Positions 53,584-62,121 of a stretch of DNA of 64,000 nt are shown here, in pieces. The position numbers were made by a program, and so were the translations under genes. Source of the DNA: DATATV01 sp036268615 (GTDB lineage Bacteria; Actinomycetota; Actinomycetes; Mycobacteriales; Pseudonocardiaceae); NCBI GenBank assembly GCA_036268615.1, contig DATATV010000068.1, positions 124,001 to 188,000 of the forward strand. Direction: 5' to 3'. Each line of letters opens with the position of its first letter. Positions within the stretch are counted from its first letter, which is position 1. Under the pieces are notes generated by a model that was not told the origin of the DNA, searched no databases, and was given only the letters and a program-made list of their open reading frames with translations.

Positions 53584-54921
53584 GTGCGTGCACACACCCG
53601 TCGCAGATCGTTGGCGGCGTTTGCCGGGCTGGCAGTGGCGGCATCGACCGCGCTGACCGGACTGGCCGCGACCACGGCCGTCGCTGCCAGCGGCGTGATG
53701 ACTCCCGCGATCGGCAGCAACCCGCAGTACGTCGTCGCCGGCAAGGTGACGTCCGACCCGAAGGCCACCACCTTCAGCTGCCAGACCACCACCCCGGCCG
53801 GTTGCTACGGCCCGGCCCAGATTCGGGCCGCCTACGGGGTCGACAAGCTCGCCGCCAGCACCAAGGTGACCGGCGCAGGCCGCACCATCGTGATCGTCGA
53901 CGCGTTCCAGAGCCCGACGATCACCAGCGACCTGGCGACCTTCGACACGCTCTTCGGCCTGAACGCGCCGAAGTTCAACATCATCGCGCCGGACGGGCTG
54001 ACCCCGTTCGACCAGAGCAGCGCCGACCAGACGAGCTGGGCCGGCGAGATCTCGCTGGACGTCGAGTACGCGCACTCGATCGCCCCGGGCGCCACCATCG
54101 ACCTGGTGCTGGCCAAGAGCGACAACGACGCGGACATCTACTCCGCGCAGAAGTACGCGATCTCGCACAACCTGGGTGACGTGCTCTCACAGAGCTTCGG
54201 CGAGGCCGAGCAGTGCATGGACCCGACCATCCAGAAGGAGACCCACACGCTGTTCGCGGAGGCGGCCCTCAAGGGCATCACCGTGTTCGCCTCGTCCGCG
54301 GACGACGGCGCGGCCCTGCCGACGTGTGACAACACCTCGTTCTTCAAGGCGGTCAGCACCCCGGCGTCCGACCCGCTGGTCACCGGTGTCGGTGGCACGC
54401 TGCTGGACGCCGACGGCACGACCGGTGCCTACCACAGTGAGACCACCTGGAACGAGCCGGACTTCAACGCCGCCGGCGGCGGTGGCGTGAGCACCCTGTA
54501 CAAGACGCCGATCTACCAGGCCGGCCTCGGCCTGAAGATGCGTGGCGTGCCGGACGTGTCCTACAACGCCGGTATCGACACCGGCGTGCTCGCCGTCTGG
54601 AGCACCTCCGGGCAGGGCGCCGACCTGGTGTTCCGCTTCGGTGGTACCAGTGCCGGTTCGCCGCAGTGGGCCGGTCTGATCGCGTTGGCCGACCAGCTCG
54701 GCGGTCACCGGCTCAGCACCATCAACCCGGAGCTCTACCTGTTCGCACACGGGTTCCTGTACGGGCAGCTGTACCACGATGTCACCACCGGGGACAACAC
54801 GTTCCACGGCGCCGACATCACCATCCCGGGCTTCGCCGCGAAGCCGGGCTACGACGAGGCGACGGGCATCGGCACGCCGAAGGCGAACACGCTGATCCCG
54901 CTGCTGGCCGGCAGGCTCTGA
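53584..54921 (+). CDS. Secreted S53 family (sedolisin-type) peptidase
   Basis: The 445-aa protein is a secreted serine-carboxyl peptidase: Sec signal peptide (about 1-36, basic RRR then hydrophobic, AVAAS), then the S53 catalytic Glu155-x3-Asp159 in WAGEISLDVEY, oxyanion Asp in SSADDG, and Ser356 in GGTSAGSPQWAG. A C-terminal calcium-type loop DEATGIGTPK closes it. No pro-domain of about 200 residues separates the signal from the catalytic domain, which starts near residue 75. GTG 53584 has GGAGGG (53573-53578) upstream; earlier in-frame starts would add a non-signal tail. Confidence 0.93.
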   Translation: MRAHTRRRSLAAFAGLAVAASTALTGLAATTAVAASGVMTPAIGSNPQYVVAGKVTSDPKATTFSCQTTTPAGCYGPAQIRAAYGVDKLAASTKVTGAGRTIVIVDAFQSPTITSDLATFDTLFGLNAPKFNIIAPDGLTPFDQSSADQTSWAGEISLDVEYAHSIAPGATIDLVLAKSDNDADIYSAQKYAISHNLGDVLSQSFGEAEQCMDPTIQKETHTLFAEAALKGITVFASSADDGAALPTCDNTSFFKAVSTPASDPLVTGVGGTLLDADGTTGAYHSETTWNEPDFNAAGGGGVSTLYKTPIYQAGLGLKMRGVPDVSYNAGIDTGVLAVWSTSGQGADLVFRFGGTSAGSPQWAGLIALADQLGGHRLSTINPELYLFAHGFLYGQLYHDVTTGDNTFHGADITIPGFAAKPGYDEATGIGTPKANTLIPLLAGRL

Positions 54922-54957
54922 CCGGTCGGATGTCCTGACCGTCCGGAGTGGACGATT

Positions 54958-54990
54958 GGTGGGGTGGTCGCGACCAGCGGCCACCCCACC
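54958..54990. terminator. Bidirectional terminator, S53 peptidase / GGDEF gene
   Basis: GGTGGGGTGG (54958-54967) and CCACCCCACC (54981-54990) form a 10-bp stem with a 13-base loop and GCCGTTTTCC afterward on the plus strand, between convergent genes. Confidence 0.75.
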
Positions 54991-55016
54991 GCCGTTTTCC
55001 TTGCAGTTCAGGGAAA

Positions 55017-56738
55017 CTAGCTGGCAGCGGACGCGGTGGGTCGGGCCGGCCGTTGCCGGGACGCGTTGCCCCGGCGCAGCACGTCCACCCGGTGATGGCC
55101 GGGGCGGCCGACCACCCAGCTGACGCCCTGGATAGCCTTGGCCTGCTGCTTGAGTGGCGCAAGCAGCCGGGACACCTCGGCGAAACTGTTGGCGGCACGG
55201 GGATCGGTGCACACCAGGGTGGCCAGCGAGAGCGTGATCGGCCGGTTGTCCATCGCCCACGGCTGGTCGATCAGGTAGCCGCCGACCGTCATCAGCTCGT
55301 CCAGGCCGGTGACGAACAGGAAGTCGTCGCCACCGATGTGCCCGACGTGCACGCCCGGCAGTTTCGCCCTGGCCTGCGCGAGATGGTGGCCGATCCGCCG
55401 AATGACCTCGTCGCCCGCGGCGAAGCCGAAGCCGTCGTTGATCGCCTTGAACGAGTCGATGTCCACCCAGCTGACCGCGAACATCTCGCCGTCCTGGATG
55501 CGCCTGCTCACGTCCCGGCCGATCGAGTCGCTGCCGGGCAGCCGGGTCAGCGGGTTGAGCGCGGCCGCCTGCTCCACCTTGGTGTCGGCCACCGCGCGGA
55601 TCAGGTCCATCGTGCCCACCACGCCCAGGCACCGGTGCGCGGCGTCGATCACCACCACGTCGTCGTTGGTGCGCTCGCGTTCGGTGCTGCCCAGCAGGTC
55701 GAGCAGATCGAGGATGGACGCGCCGACGGGCACCACCCGGGGCTTGTCGGCCAGCCGCGCGGCGCTCCGGTTGGCGTGCAGGGCGTGGCCGTAGGGGCCG
55801 GTCACCGAGAGCAGGAACCGGTTGCGGTCCACCGTCCAGATCGGCCGCTCGCTGTCGTCCAGCAGCACCACGCTGTTCACCGTCTCCTGGGTGGCGAACA
55901 CCGTGCGCACCTCGTCGGCGGTGGCGTTCACCGGCAGCGCGGTGGCCGGGTGCATCAGGTCGGTGACCCGGGGGCCGCTGCTCGTGCCCGGCAGGGTGAC
56001 CGGCGCGGTCGAGGCCGTCTCCTCGTTCGCGGTCCTGATCGAGACGTGCATCGCCGGCCGCCGGCTGGCCGGCTGCAACAGGTTGCCCTGGGCCAGTTTG
56101 ATGCCCAGCTTGTGCAGTTCGGCGAGCTGTTCCTCGGTCTCCACACCCTCGGCGACCAGTTGGGTGTCGTTCTCCTCGCACAGGTAGGCCAGCGCTCGCA
56201 GGGTCGCCCGGCTGCCCTGGTCGACAGTCACCCCGGCGATCACCGAACGGTCCACTTTGATCATGTCGATGGCCGGCGTGCCCAGCAGGTTGAGCGGTGG
56301 GTCGCCGTCGCCGACCCCGTCCACCGCGACCCGGATACCGACCTCGCGCAGCAGGCCGACCCCACGGTCGAAGGCGCTGCGCCGGATCGAGGAGAACGGC
56401 GGGGTCAGTTCGATGACCAGTTCGCTGGGCCGCCGGCCGGTGGCCCGCAGCGCCTCCAGCACCGGCCCGAGTGCGACCTGGGCCCGGCCGATGGACACCG
56501 CGAGCAGGTTCACGTGCAGTGGAACGAGCACGCTGTAGTCGGCGGCGCGTCTGATCGCGAGTGCGGCCAAGCCGAAATCGGTCGGGGTGAGCTGGCCGGT
56601 GTCCGCCGCTTCGCGCAGCAGATCCGTCACACCCCCGACCGTGGGTCGGGCCAGTGCCTCCACCGCTACGACGCCGCCAGTATGCAGATTGAACAGCGGC
56701 TGGAAGGCGAAGTGCACGTCATCCAACAACGCGGGCAC
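55017..56738 (-). CDS. EAL-CBS-GGDEF cyclic-di-GMP protein
   Basis: The 573-aa cytoplasmic protein has the unusual order EAL (about 1-225), CBS pair (about 245-390) and GGDEF (about 405-550). EAL has VEALAR, Asn in PLHVNLLAVS, Glu in ELVIEL and Lys in DMIKVDRSV, but the double-Asp motif reads VAVDGVGDGD rather than DDFGTG, so hydrolysis may be lost. The GGDEF site reads GGDDF and lacks an upstream RxxD inhibitory site. CBS domains could sense adenine nucleotides. No membrane segment is present, and a bare GTG starts the gene behind AGGATGA. Confidence 0.9.
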   Translation of the reverse strand: MPALLDDVHFAFQPLFNLHTGGVVAVEALARPTVGGVTDLLREAADTGQLTPTDFGLAALAIRRAADYSVLVPLHVNLLAVSIGRAQVALGPVLEALRATGRRPSELVIELTPPFSSIRRSAFDRGVGLLREVGIRVAVDGVGDGDPPLNLLGTPAIDMIKVDRSVIAGVTVDQGSRATLRALAYLCEENDTQLVAEGVETEEQLAELHKLGIKLAQGNLLQPASRRPAMHVSIRTANEETASTAPVTLPGTSSGPRVTDLMHPATALPVNATADEVRTVFATQETVNSVVLLDDSERPIWTVDRNRFLLSVTGPYGHALHANRSAARLADKPRVVPVGASILDLLDLLGSTERERTNDDVVVIDAAHRCLGVVGTMDLIRAVADTKVEQAAALNPLTRLPGSDSIGRDVSRRIQDGEMFAVSWVDIDSFKAINDGFGFAAGDEVIRRIGHHLAQARAKLPGVHVGHIGGDDFLFVTGLDELMTVGGYLIDQPWAMDNRPITLSLATLVCTDPRAANSFAEVSRLLAPLKQQAKAIQGVSWVVGRPGHHRVDVLRRGNASRQRPARPTASAAS

Positions 56739-56895
56739 GGATTCATCCTGCCGGCCGATAGCCGTTACCGGTAGTTACGTTCATCGGCTGTTCATGGCGT
56801 ACCTTGAGATTCGTCCATGTGAGTGTGTTGGCCGTCTCAGGTGGATCAAGGTCTACCGCGGGTCGTATCGGGGTGATCACCTTCCGTCGTTCCGC

Positions 56896-56901
56896 TACCG
56901 T
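56896..56901 (+). promoter_or_regulatory. Predicted -10 for a leaderless dgt transcript
   Basis: TACCGT is followed by seven bases and the ATG at 56909, with no convincing ribosome site between. Confidence 0.45.
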
Positions 56902-56908
56902 CGGCGGA

Positions 56909-58492
56909 ATGAGCCAGACCGGGACAGATCCGCGGCAGGCCCGCCGTTACGCCGGGCTGTCGGTCGCGCCCGCGTCGATGGACCTGGCCGGGTCGCCGTT
57001 CCGCGCCGACCGGGACCGGGTGGCCAGCTCGCCGTTCTTCGCCCGGCTGGCCGGCGTCACCCAGGTGGTCTCACCGACCGGTTCCGGCCTGCTGCTGCAC
57101 AACCGGCTGACCCACAGCCTGAAGGTCGCACAGGTGGCCAGGGGCATCGCCGAGCGGCTGTGTGCCGACCCGGCCAACGCGGCGCTGCTGGACAAGTTCG
57201 GCGGCTGCGACCCGGACGTGGTGGAGGCTGCCGCGCTCGCCCACGACCTCGGCCACCCGCCGTTCGGCCACCTCGGCGAGGAGGTGCTGGACCGCATCGC
57301 CCGGCACCGGTTCGCCCTGCCCGACGGATTCGAGGGCAACGCGCAGTCCTACCGGATCATCACCACCACCGACACACACGGCCCCGGTGGCCTTGGCCTC
57401 GACCTGACCGCCGCGGTCCGCGCGGCCGTGCTGAAGTATCCGTGGACCAGGCGCGGCGGTCAGCTCGACGACGAGGCGCACCCCAGCCGGATGCGGGTGC
57501 CACCCCGGGGCGCCGCCGAGCCCGGTGACCACCCGGGCAGCGGGTCGGCCAAGTTCTCCGCCTACGTCACCGAGATCGAGGACCTGGTCACCGCGCGGGC
57601 CGCGTTCGTCGGCCGGATCGAGCCCTGGCAGCAGACCGTCGAGGCGTCGGTGATGGACACCGCCGACGACATCGCCTACGCCATCCACGACCTGGAGGAC
57701 TTCCACCGGGTCGGCGTGCTGCAACACGCGACCGTCGGGGCCGAACTGGGGGAGTGGCGGACCAGGGCGGTGGAACTGGCCGGCCTGGACGCCCAGACGC
57801 TGGCCGCGCAGTCCCGGCTGCCCGGCCGGGCGCTGGAGGCGCTGCGCCGCAGGCTGCACGCCAAGGACTCGTGGGCGGTGGACGACGACGCGTTCGCCGA
57901 GGCGGTGTTCCGGGTCCGCCAGGACCTGGTGGACGGGCTGCTCGCGGTGCCGTTCGACGGTTCGGTGGCGGCCGAGCAGTCGGTGGCCCGGTTCTCCGCC
58001 AACTGGACCGCCCGACTGGTCGAGGGCATGGTGGTCACCGCCGAGCCGACCACCCGCTCCGGGCACGTGCGGTTGGCCACCCGGCAGTGGCACGAGGTGC
58101 AGGTGCTCAAGTTCGTGCACCGCCGGTTCGTCCTGTTGCGCCCGGAGCTGGCGCTCAACCAGCACGGTCAGGCCCGGCTGCTCACCACGCTGGTGGAGGA
58201 ACTGGAGCAGTGGCTGGGCGACCGGCGTGAGGCCGACCGGCTGCCACGCAGGCTGCACGACCTGGTCGAACTGGCCGCCGCCGAGTACGGCAGCATCGCC
58301 GGCACCCGGCCGGAGTTGCTCGCCGCGTCCACCGGCGAGCAGCCGGTGCGCGCCGACGAGGTCCGCAAGCTGGCCCGCGGCCGGGCCGTGCTCGACTTCG
58401 TCGCCTCACTCACCGACAACCAGGCCGCCGCCCTGTTGGACGCCCTGTCCGGCCGGCGGGGCCAACTCTGGACCGACGCGTTCGCCCTCTGA
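56909..58492 (+). CDS. dgt: dGTP triphosphohydrolase-like HD protein
   Basis: The 527-aa HD-domain protein belongs to the dGTPase family. His69 (NRLTHSLKV), His112-Asp113 in AHDLGHPPFGHLGEE and a later Asp in DTADDIAYAIHDLED form the metal site. Such enzymes degrade dNTPs to control pool size, limit misincorporation or restrict phage replication; an exact substrate cannot be read. I chose ATG 56909 because upstream codons are antisense to the GGDEF gene promoter and a -10 is at leaderless spacing. A charged linker near 185-205 is longer than in short family members. Confidence 0.9.
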   Translation: MSQTGTDPRQARRYAGLSVAPASMDLAGSPFRADRDRVASSPFFARLAGVTQVVSPTGSGLLLHNRLTHSLKVAQVARGIAERLCADPANAALLDKFGGCDPDVVEAAALAHDLGHPPFGHLGEEVLDRIARHRFALPDGFEGNAQSYRIITTTDTHGPGGLGLDLTAAVRAAVLKYPWTRRGGQLDDEAHPSRMRVPPRGAAEPGDHPGSGSAKFSAYVTEIEDLVTARAAFVGRIEPWQQTVEASVMDTADDIAYAIHDLEDFHRVGVLQHATVGAELGEWRTRAVELAGLDAQTLAAQSRLPGRALEALRRRLHAKDSWAVDDDAFAEAVFRVRQDLVDGLLAVPFDGSVAAEQSVARFSANWTARLVEGMVVTAEPTTRSGHVRLATRQWHEVQVLKFVHRRFVLLRPELALNQHGQARLLTTLVEELEQWLGDRREADRLPRRLHDLVELAAAEYGSIAGTRPELLAASTGEQPVRADEVRKLARGRAVLDFVASLTDNQAAALLDALSGRRGQLWTDAFAL

Positions 58493-58518
58493 GTCCGCTT
58501 CCTCGGCCCGAAACGACG

Positions 58519-58553
58519 ACGTGAGTGGCGCCGCCGGTGGCCGCCACTCACGT
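58519..58553. terminator. Bidirectional terminator, dgt / XRE gene
   Basis: ACGTGAGTGGCG (58519-58530) and CGCCACTCACGT (58542-58553) pair over 12 bp around an 11-base loop between convergent genes. It shares the CGTGAGTG core with the 23679-23726 terminator. Confidence 0.8.
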
Positions 58554-58580
58554 CCGTAACGCAGGGAGGAACAGAGCGCC

Positions 58581-59693
58581 TCAGCGCAGCCGGTGGTTGA
58601 GTACGCCCGGCAGGGGAACCTGACAGGGCAGTTGCACCCCGACCCCGCCCGGCAGGCCGCTGGTCCGCACGCCGGGCACGGTGCCGTGCACGGGTTCGGC
58701 CGGCGACGGGATGACCGGCTGCGGCCAGTCCCACTCGATGCCGAAGACGCCCGGACCGACACCCAGGGCGACCGCGTGCACCTCGCCGTTCGCGCTGATC
58801 GACAGGTTGCGCCTGCGGGCCAGCCGCACGTCCTCGGCGGGCGAGCTGAACTGCTGGCAGCGGATCGGCTGGCTGTCGGGGTGGAACTGGATCTCCAGCA
58901 CGTAGTCACGCACCGGCAGCCGCAGCCGCCGCACGTAGCAGTCCGCGACCGGCGCGTGGTTGCTCGGCGGGTTGACGATCTCGTATTCCATGATCACGGT
59001 CTCGCCGGTCGCCAGCGACCGGTCGAAGAGCAGCTCCGCGACGATGGTGTGCGCGTCGTAGTCCACCGCGGTGCGGCCGAGCCGGCAGTTCCGCAGGGTG
59101 GTGATCTGCGGTGCCTGGGTCGTGCACGTCTCCCAGTCGTAGACGAGCACCCAGCGGTCCACACCGTCCTGTTCGGCGCGTAACACCTGGCTGACCCGGA
59201 CCGAGTGCAGCTGCCGGCGCACGTTCACCTGGCACCGGTCGTGCTGGCTGATCCGGGTGAGGTAGCCGTCGAAGGAGGTGTCCACCCTGGTCAGCAGGCT
59301 GGGCAGGCTCTCGTTGCTGGTCCACAGCGCGTCCATCGCCAACTGGCGGCCGGACCGGCGGCGGCGACCCCTCGGTCGGGGCGGCCCCAGCAGCGCGGTC
59401 AGCGCGTTGGGCGGCACCCGGAGCACTGCCTCCAGGTGGCGCAGCGCGTCCAGCGACTCCGGCCGCTCCGGCCGGCGACGGCCGGACTGCCAGTAGCTCA
59501 GGGTCGCCACGCTGATGGTGACACCCCGTAGTTGAAGCCGGTGTTGAATTCGGTCCAGACTCAGTCCGCTGCCCTTGATGGCGGCACGAAGTGCTTCCGG
59601 GAACGGCCCTCCGGCCAAAAGTCTGGCCAGTTCCGGTCGCACGCTAGATGTTCGGGTCGGACTGAAGTCCGGTCGCCTTGCAGCGATCGTCAT
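58581..59693 (-). CDS. XRE regulator with unknown C-terminal domain
   Basis: The 370-aa protein has an N-terminal helix-turn-helix at about 28-100 (SLDRIQHRLQLRGVTISVAT, LSYWQSGRRRPERPESLDAL), a basic linker (RPRGRRRRSGRQ near 106-117), and about 250 residues that look beta-rich (RWVLVYDWETCTTQ, VREYVLEIQFHPDS-like strands). I do not recognise the C-terminal domain; it could be an effector or ligand module. ATG 59693 has GGGGAG upstream. A leaderless-type signal is absent. Confidence 0.75.
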   Translation of the reverse strand: MTIAARRPDFSPTRTSSVRPELARLLAGGPFPEALRAAIKGSGLSLDRIQHRLQLRGVTISVATLSYWQSGRRRPERPESLDALRHLEAVLRVPPNALTALLGPPRPRGRRRRSGRQLAMDALWTSNESLPSLLTRVDTSFDGYLTRISQHDRCQVNVRRQLHSVRVSQVLRAEQDGVDRWVLVYDWETCTTQAPQITTLRNCRLGRTAVDYDAHTIVAELLFDRSLATGETVIMEYEIVNPPSNHAPVADCYVRRLRLPVRDYVLEIQFHPDSQPIRCQQFSSPAEDVRLARRRNLSISANGEVHAVALGVGPGVFGIEWDWPQPVIPSPAEPVHGTVPGVRTSGLPGGVGVQLPCQVPLPGVLNHRLR

Positions 59694-60193
59694 GGTGACT
59701 CCCCGTCTTCATCTCGTCACGCCAGAGGTACCCTAACCGGGTGGCGTAAATTGTTACACCCCCAATCGGACCCTTTTCACCCTTCGAACGGCGGATACTT
59801 CTGGCCGGTCAGCGCGGTTAAGGCTCCGCGCAGCTTCAATTAAGGTCCCGGGCGTGATCACGGACGGTCGATGTGCCGTTCACCCGGTTGGGTCACGCGG
59901 TTCGGAGCCAATTATGCATACGTCCGTTTTCGTCCACCTTCGGTGCGCCGCCGGCCGAAACCACGCTGAGTAGTCGTCGCGGGGTCGGTCCGACCGGCAC
60001 CTGGCGGCGGTATCCGTTGATCCGTTCGGTTCGTGGCTCGAATCACAGGCGCTTCGACGGCTGGGGTCGCTGTTCCGTTCCATCGGGTTTGACCGGCATG
60101 TTCACCGGGTGGTCGCGGGCTGCGGGGGACGGGTTTCAGAGGGGTCGGTTCGCTCGTGGTCCTCCCTTGTCGCTGGCGCGACAGGACCCCACG
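59694..60193. other. Long intergenic region before the ABC-F leader
   Basis: This 500-bp stretch is divergent between the XRE gene and the ABC-F transcript. No open frame has convincing coding character; the plus-strand frame at 59873-60196 has biased, low-quality composition and no ribosome site. Bases near 59740-59950 include AT-richer patches suitable for the XRE promoter. The 3' end carries the structured repeat copy at 60158-60188. Confidence 0.5.
60158..60188. repeat. Structured 31-nt repeat, copy 2
   Basis: Outer arms GGTCCT (60158-60163) and AGGACC (60183-60188), inner arms GTCGC (60169-60173) and GCGAC (60178-60182), loop TGGC: the same plan and spacing as 27713-27743, with the five-base bulge CCCTT. 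The third outer pair is T-A here and C-G there, so pairing is kept. It lies immediately upstream of the -10 box of the ABC-F leader and overlaps its -35 area. Confidence 0.65.
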
Positions 60194-60199
60194 TAGAAT
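60194..60199 (+). promoter_or_regulatory. Predicted -10 of the ABC-F leader transcript
   Basis: TAGAAT matches TANNNT with an extra consensus base and lies six bases before the GTG of the six-codon uORF at 60206. TTGTCG at 60168-60173 is a possible -35 with a 20-base spacer, somewhat long. Confidence 0.55.
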
Positions 60200-60205
60200 C
60201 GGGTT

Positions 60206-60226
60206 GTGGCGATTCGCACGCACTAG
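60206..60226 (+). CDS. Six-codon leaderless uORF (peptide MAIRTH)
   Basis: GTG 60206 opens a six-codon frame reading MAIRTH and stopping at TAG 60224-60226. The spacing from TAGAAT suggests transcription starts at the GTG, so a ribosome would load directly. Eleven bases after the stop begins the perfect hairpin at 60238-60261, and the ABC-F start lies 77 bases after the uORF stop. The layout is that of a ribosome-controlled attenuator; the sensing event is unknown. Confidence 0.5.
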   Translation: MAIRTH

Positions 60227-60237
60227 GTCGCGAGTGA

Positions 60238-60261
60238 GTCCGCCGGTCCCGACCGGCGGAC
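60238..60261 (+). other. Perfect hairpin in the ABC-F leader (attenuator candidate)
   Basis: GTCCGCCGGT (60238-60247) and ACCGGCGGAC (60252-60261) pair perfectly over 10 bp with a CCCG loop, between the uORF and the ABC-F start. No T-run follows. A ribosome paused on the uORF would be close enough to affect folding. Confidence 0.6.
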
Positions 60262-60303
60262 GAGTGCCGCCTGCCCGAGACCGCCACCTTTCGGAGTTTT
60301 CCC

Positions 60304-61932
60304 GTGATTTCAGCGACCGACCTTGAACTTCGCGCGGGTTCCCGCGTCCTGCTCGCGGACACCACCCTGCGCGTCCAACCCGGCGACCGGATCGGCCTCG
60401 TCGGCCGCAACGGCGCCGGCAAGACCACCAGCCTGCGCGTTCTCGCCGGGGAGGGCGAACCGCACGGCGGCGAGGTACGCCGGATCGGTGAACTCGGCTA
60501 CCTCCCGCAGGACCCTCGCGAGGGCGACCTGTCGGTCACCGCGAAGGACCGGGTGCTCTCCGCCCGCGGCCTGGACGAGCTGCTGCGCGAGATGGAGAAG
60601 GCGCAGACGGCGATGGCCGAACTCGTCGACGACAAGCAGCGCGACGCCGCCATCCGCAGGTACGGCCGGCTGGAGGAGCGGTTCTCCGCCCAGGGCGGGT
60701 ACGCGGCCGAGAGCGAGGCCGCCCGGATCTGCGCGAACCTCGGCCTTGAGGACCGCATCCTCACCCAGACGCTGCGCACGCTGTCGGGTGGCCAGCGCCG
60801 CCGGGTCGAACTGGGCCGCATCCTGTTCGCCGCGTCCGAGGCGGGCGCCGGCGGCCGGTCGGCCACCACGCTGCTGCTGGACGAGCCGACCAACCACCTC
60901 GACGCCGACTCGATCGGCTGGCTGCGCGGCTTCCTCAAGGGCCACGACGGCGGCCTGGTGGTGATCAGCCACGACGTGGAACTGCTCGCCGCGGTCGTCA
61001 ACAAGGTCTGGTTCCTCGACGCCACCCGCGCCGAGCTGGATGTCTACAACATGGGTTGGCAGCGCTACCTGGACGCACGGGCCGCCGACGAGAAGCGCCG
61101 CAGGCGCGAGCGGGCCAACGCCGAGAAGAAGGCCGGCGTGCTGATGGCGCAGGCCGACAAGATGCGGGCCAAGGCGACCAAGGCGGTGGCCGCGCAGAAC
61201 ATGGCCCGCCGCGCCGAGAAGCTGCTCTCCGGCCTGGACGAGACGCGGGTCGCCGACAAGGTCGCGCGCATCCGGTTCCCCGACCCGGCGCCGTGCGGCA
61301 AGACCCCGCTGACCGCCGAGGGGCTGAGCAAGTCCTACGGCTCGCTGGAGGTGTTCAGCGGCGTTGATCTCGCCGTCGACCGCGGCTCCAAAGTGGTGAT
61401 CCTCGGCTTCAACGGCGCCGGCAAGACCACCCTGCTGCGGTTGTTGGGCAGCATGGAGAAGGCCGACTCGGGTTCGGTCGTGCCCGGCCACGGTCTGCGG
61501 ATCGGGTACTACGCCCAGGAACACGAGACCCTTGATCACCAGGCCAGCGTCTGGGAGAACATCCGGCACGCCGCCCCGGACACCGGCGAACAGCAGTTGC
61601 GCACCCTGCTGGGCACGTTCCTGTTCAGCGGCGAGCAGTTGCAGCAGCCGGCCGGCACGCTGTCGGGTGGCGAGAAGACCCGGCTCGCCCTGGCCGGACT
61701 GGTGTCCAGCGCGGCCAACGTGCTGCTGCTGGACGAGCCGACCAACAACCTCGACCCGGCCAGCCGGGCACAGGTGTTGGATGCTCTTCGCCGGTTCACC
61801 GGTGCGGTGGTGCTGGTCACCCACGATCCGGGAGCAGTGGAAGCCCTTGAGCCCGAGCGGGTGATCCTGCTGCCCGACGGCTCAGAGGATCATTGGTCCT
61901 CGGACTATCTCGAACTTGTGCAATTGGCCTGA
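60304..61932 (+). CDS. ABC-F family ATPase
   Basis: The 542-aa protein contains two ABC domains and no membrane segment. The first has Walker A GRNGAGKTT near 36-44 and signature LSGGQRRRVELG; the second has GFNGAGKTT, LSGGEKTRLALAG and LLLDEPTNNLDP. A charged linker (about 235-320; KRRRRERANAEKKAGVLMAQ) joins them, as in ribosome-associated ABC-F proteins. ABC-F members act on the ribosomal E site as translation factors or protect against antibiotics. GTG 60304 follows CGGAG at about 60292. The leader has a uORF and hairpin, suggesting translation-coupled control. Confidence 0.92.
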   Translation: MISATDLELRAGSRVLLADTTLRVQPGDRIGLVGRNGAGKTTSLRVLAGEGEPHGGEVRRIGELGYLPQDPREGDLSVTAKDRVLSARGLDELLREMEKAQTAMAELVDDKQRDAAIRRYGRLEERFSAQGGYAAESEAARICANLGLEDRILTQTLRTLSGGQRRRVELGRILFAASEAGAGGRSATTLLLDEPTNHLDADSIGWLRGFLKGHDGGLVVISHDVELLAAVVNKVWFLDATRAELDVYNMGWQRYLDARAADEKRRRRERANAEKKAGVLMAQADKMRAKATKAVAAQNMARRAEKLLSGLDETRVADKVARIRFPDPAPCGKTPLTAEGLSKSYGSLEVFSGVDLAVDRGSKVVILGFNGAGKTTLLRLLGSMEKADSGSVVPGHGLRIGYYAQEHETLDHQASVWENIRHAAPDTGEQQLRTLLGTFLFSGEQLQQPAGTLSGGEKTRLALAGLVSSAANVLLLDEPTNNLDPASRAQVLDALRRFTGAVVLVTHDPGAVEALEPERVILLPDGSEDHWSSDYLELVQLA

Positions 61933-62065
61933 TCAGCACCGTTGAAACGGATTTGCCCCCGCACCTGGTGATACTGCATGTGAGTGATCACCTGCACGTG
62001 ACACGCCGATCACGTAGCGAACAATTCGTCAACTCGCCTGGCGTTCGAGCCGTTCGTGTTCGATC
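61931..62065. promoter_or_regulatory. Four GATC sites upstream of the Gbn-like gene
   Basis: GATC occurs at 61931, 61986, 62008 and 62062 within 135 bp of the ABC-F/gbn intergenic region; the second is within the 8-bp palindrome GTGATCAC. Gbn of Streptomyces is reported to bind GATC, so these may mediate autoregulation. No other gene occupies the gap. Confidence 0.45.
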
Positions 62066-62121
62066 ATTGCGGCCATAGGGGCCGCGTGCGGTCCGACCTG
62101 AAGTGCGTGGAAGGCGGGACA

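Noticed and set aside
59873..60196. Possible 107-aa gene on the plus strand in the long intergenic region
   Set aside because: No ribosome site, no recognisable domain, composition unlike neighbours, and its end overlaps the structured repeat and the ABC-F promoter.
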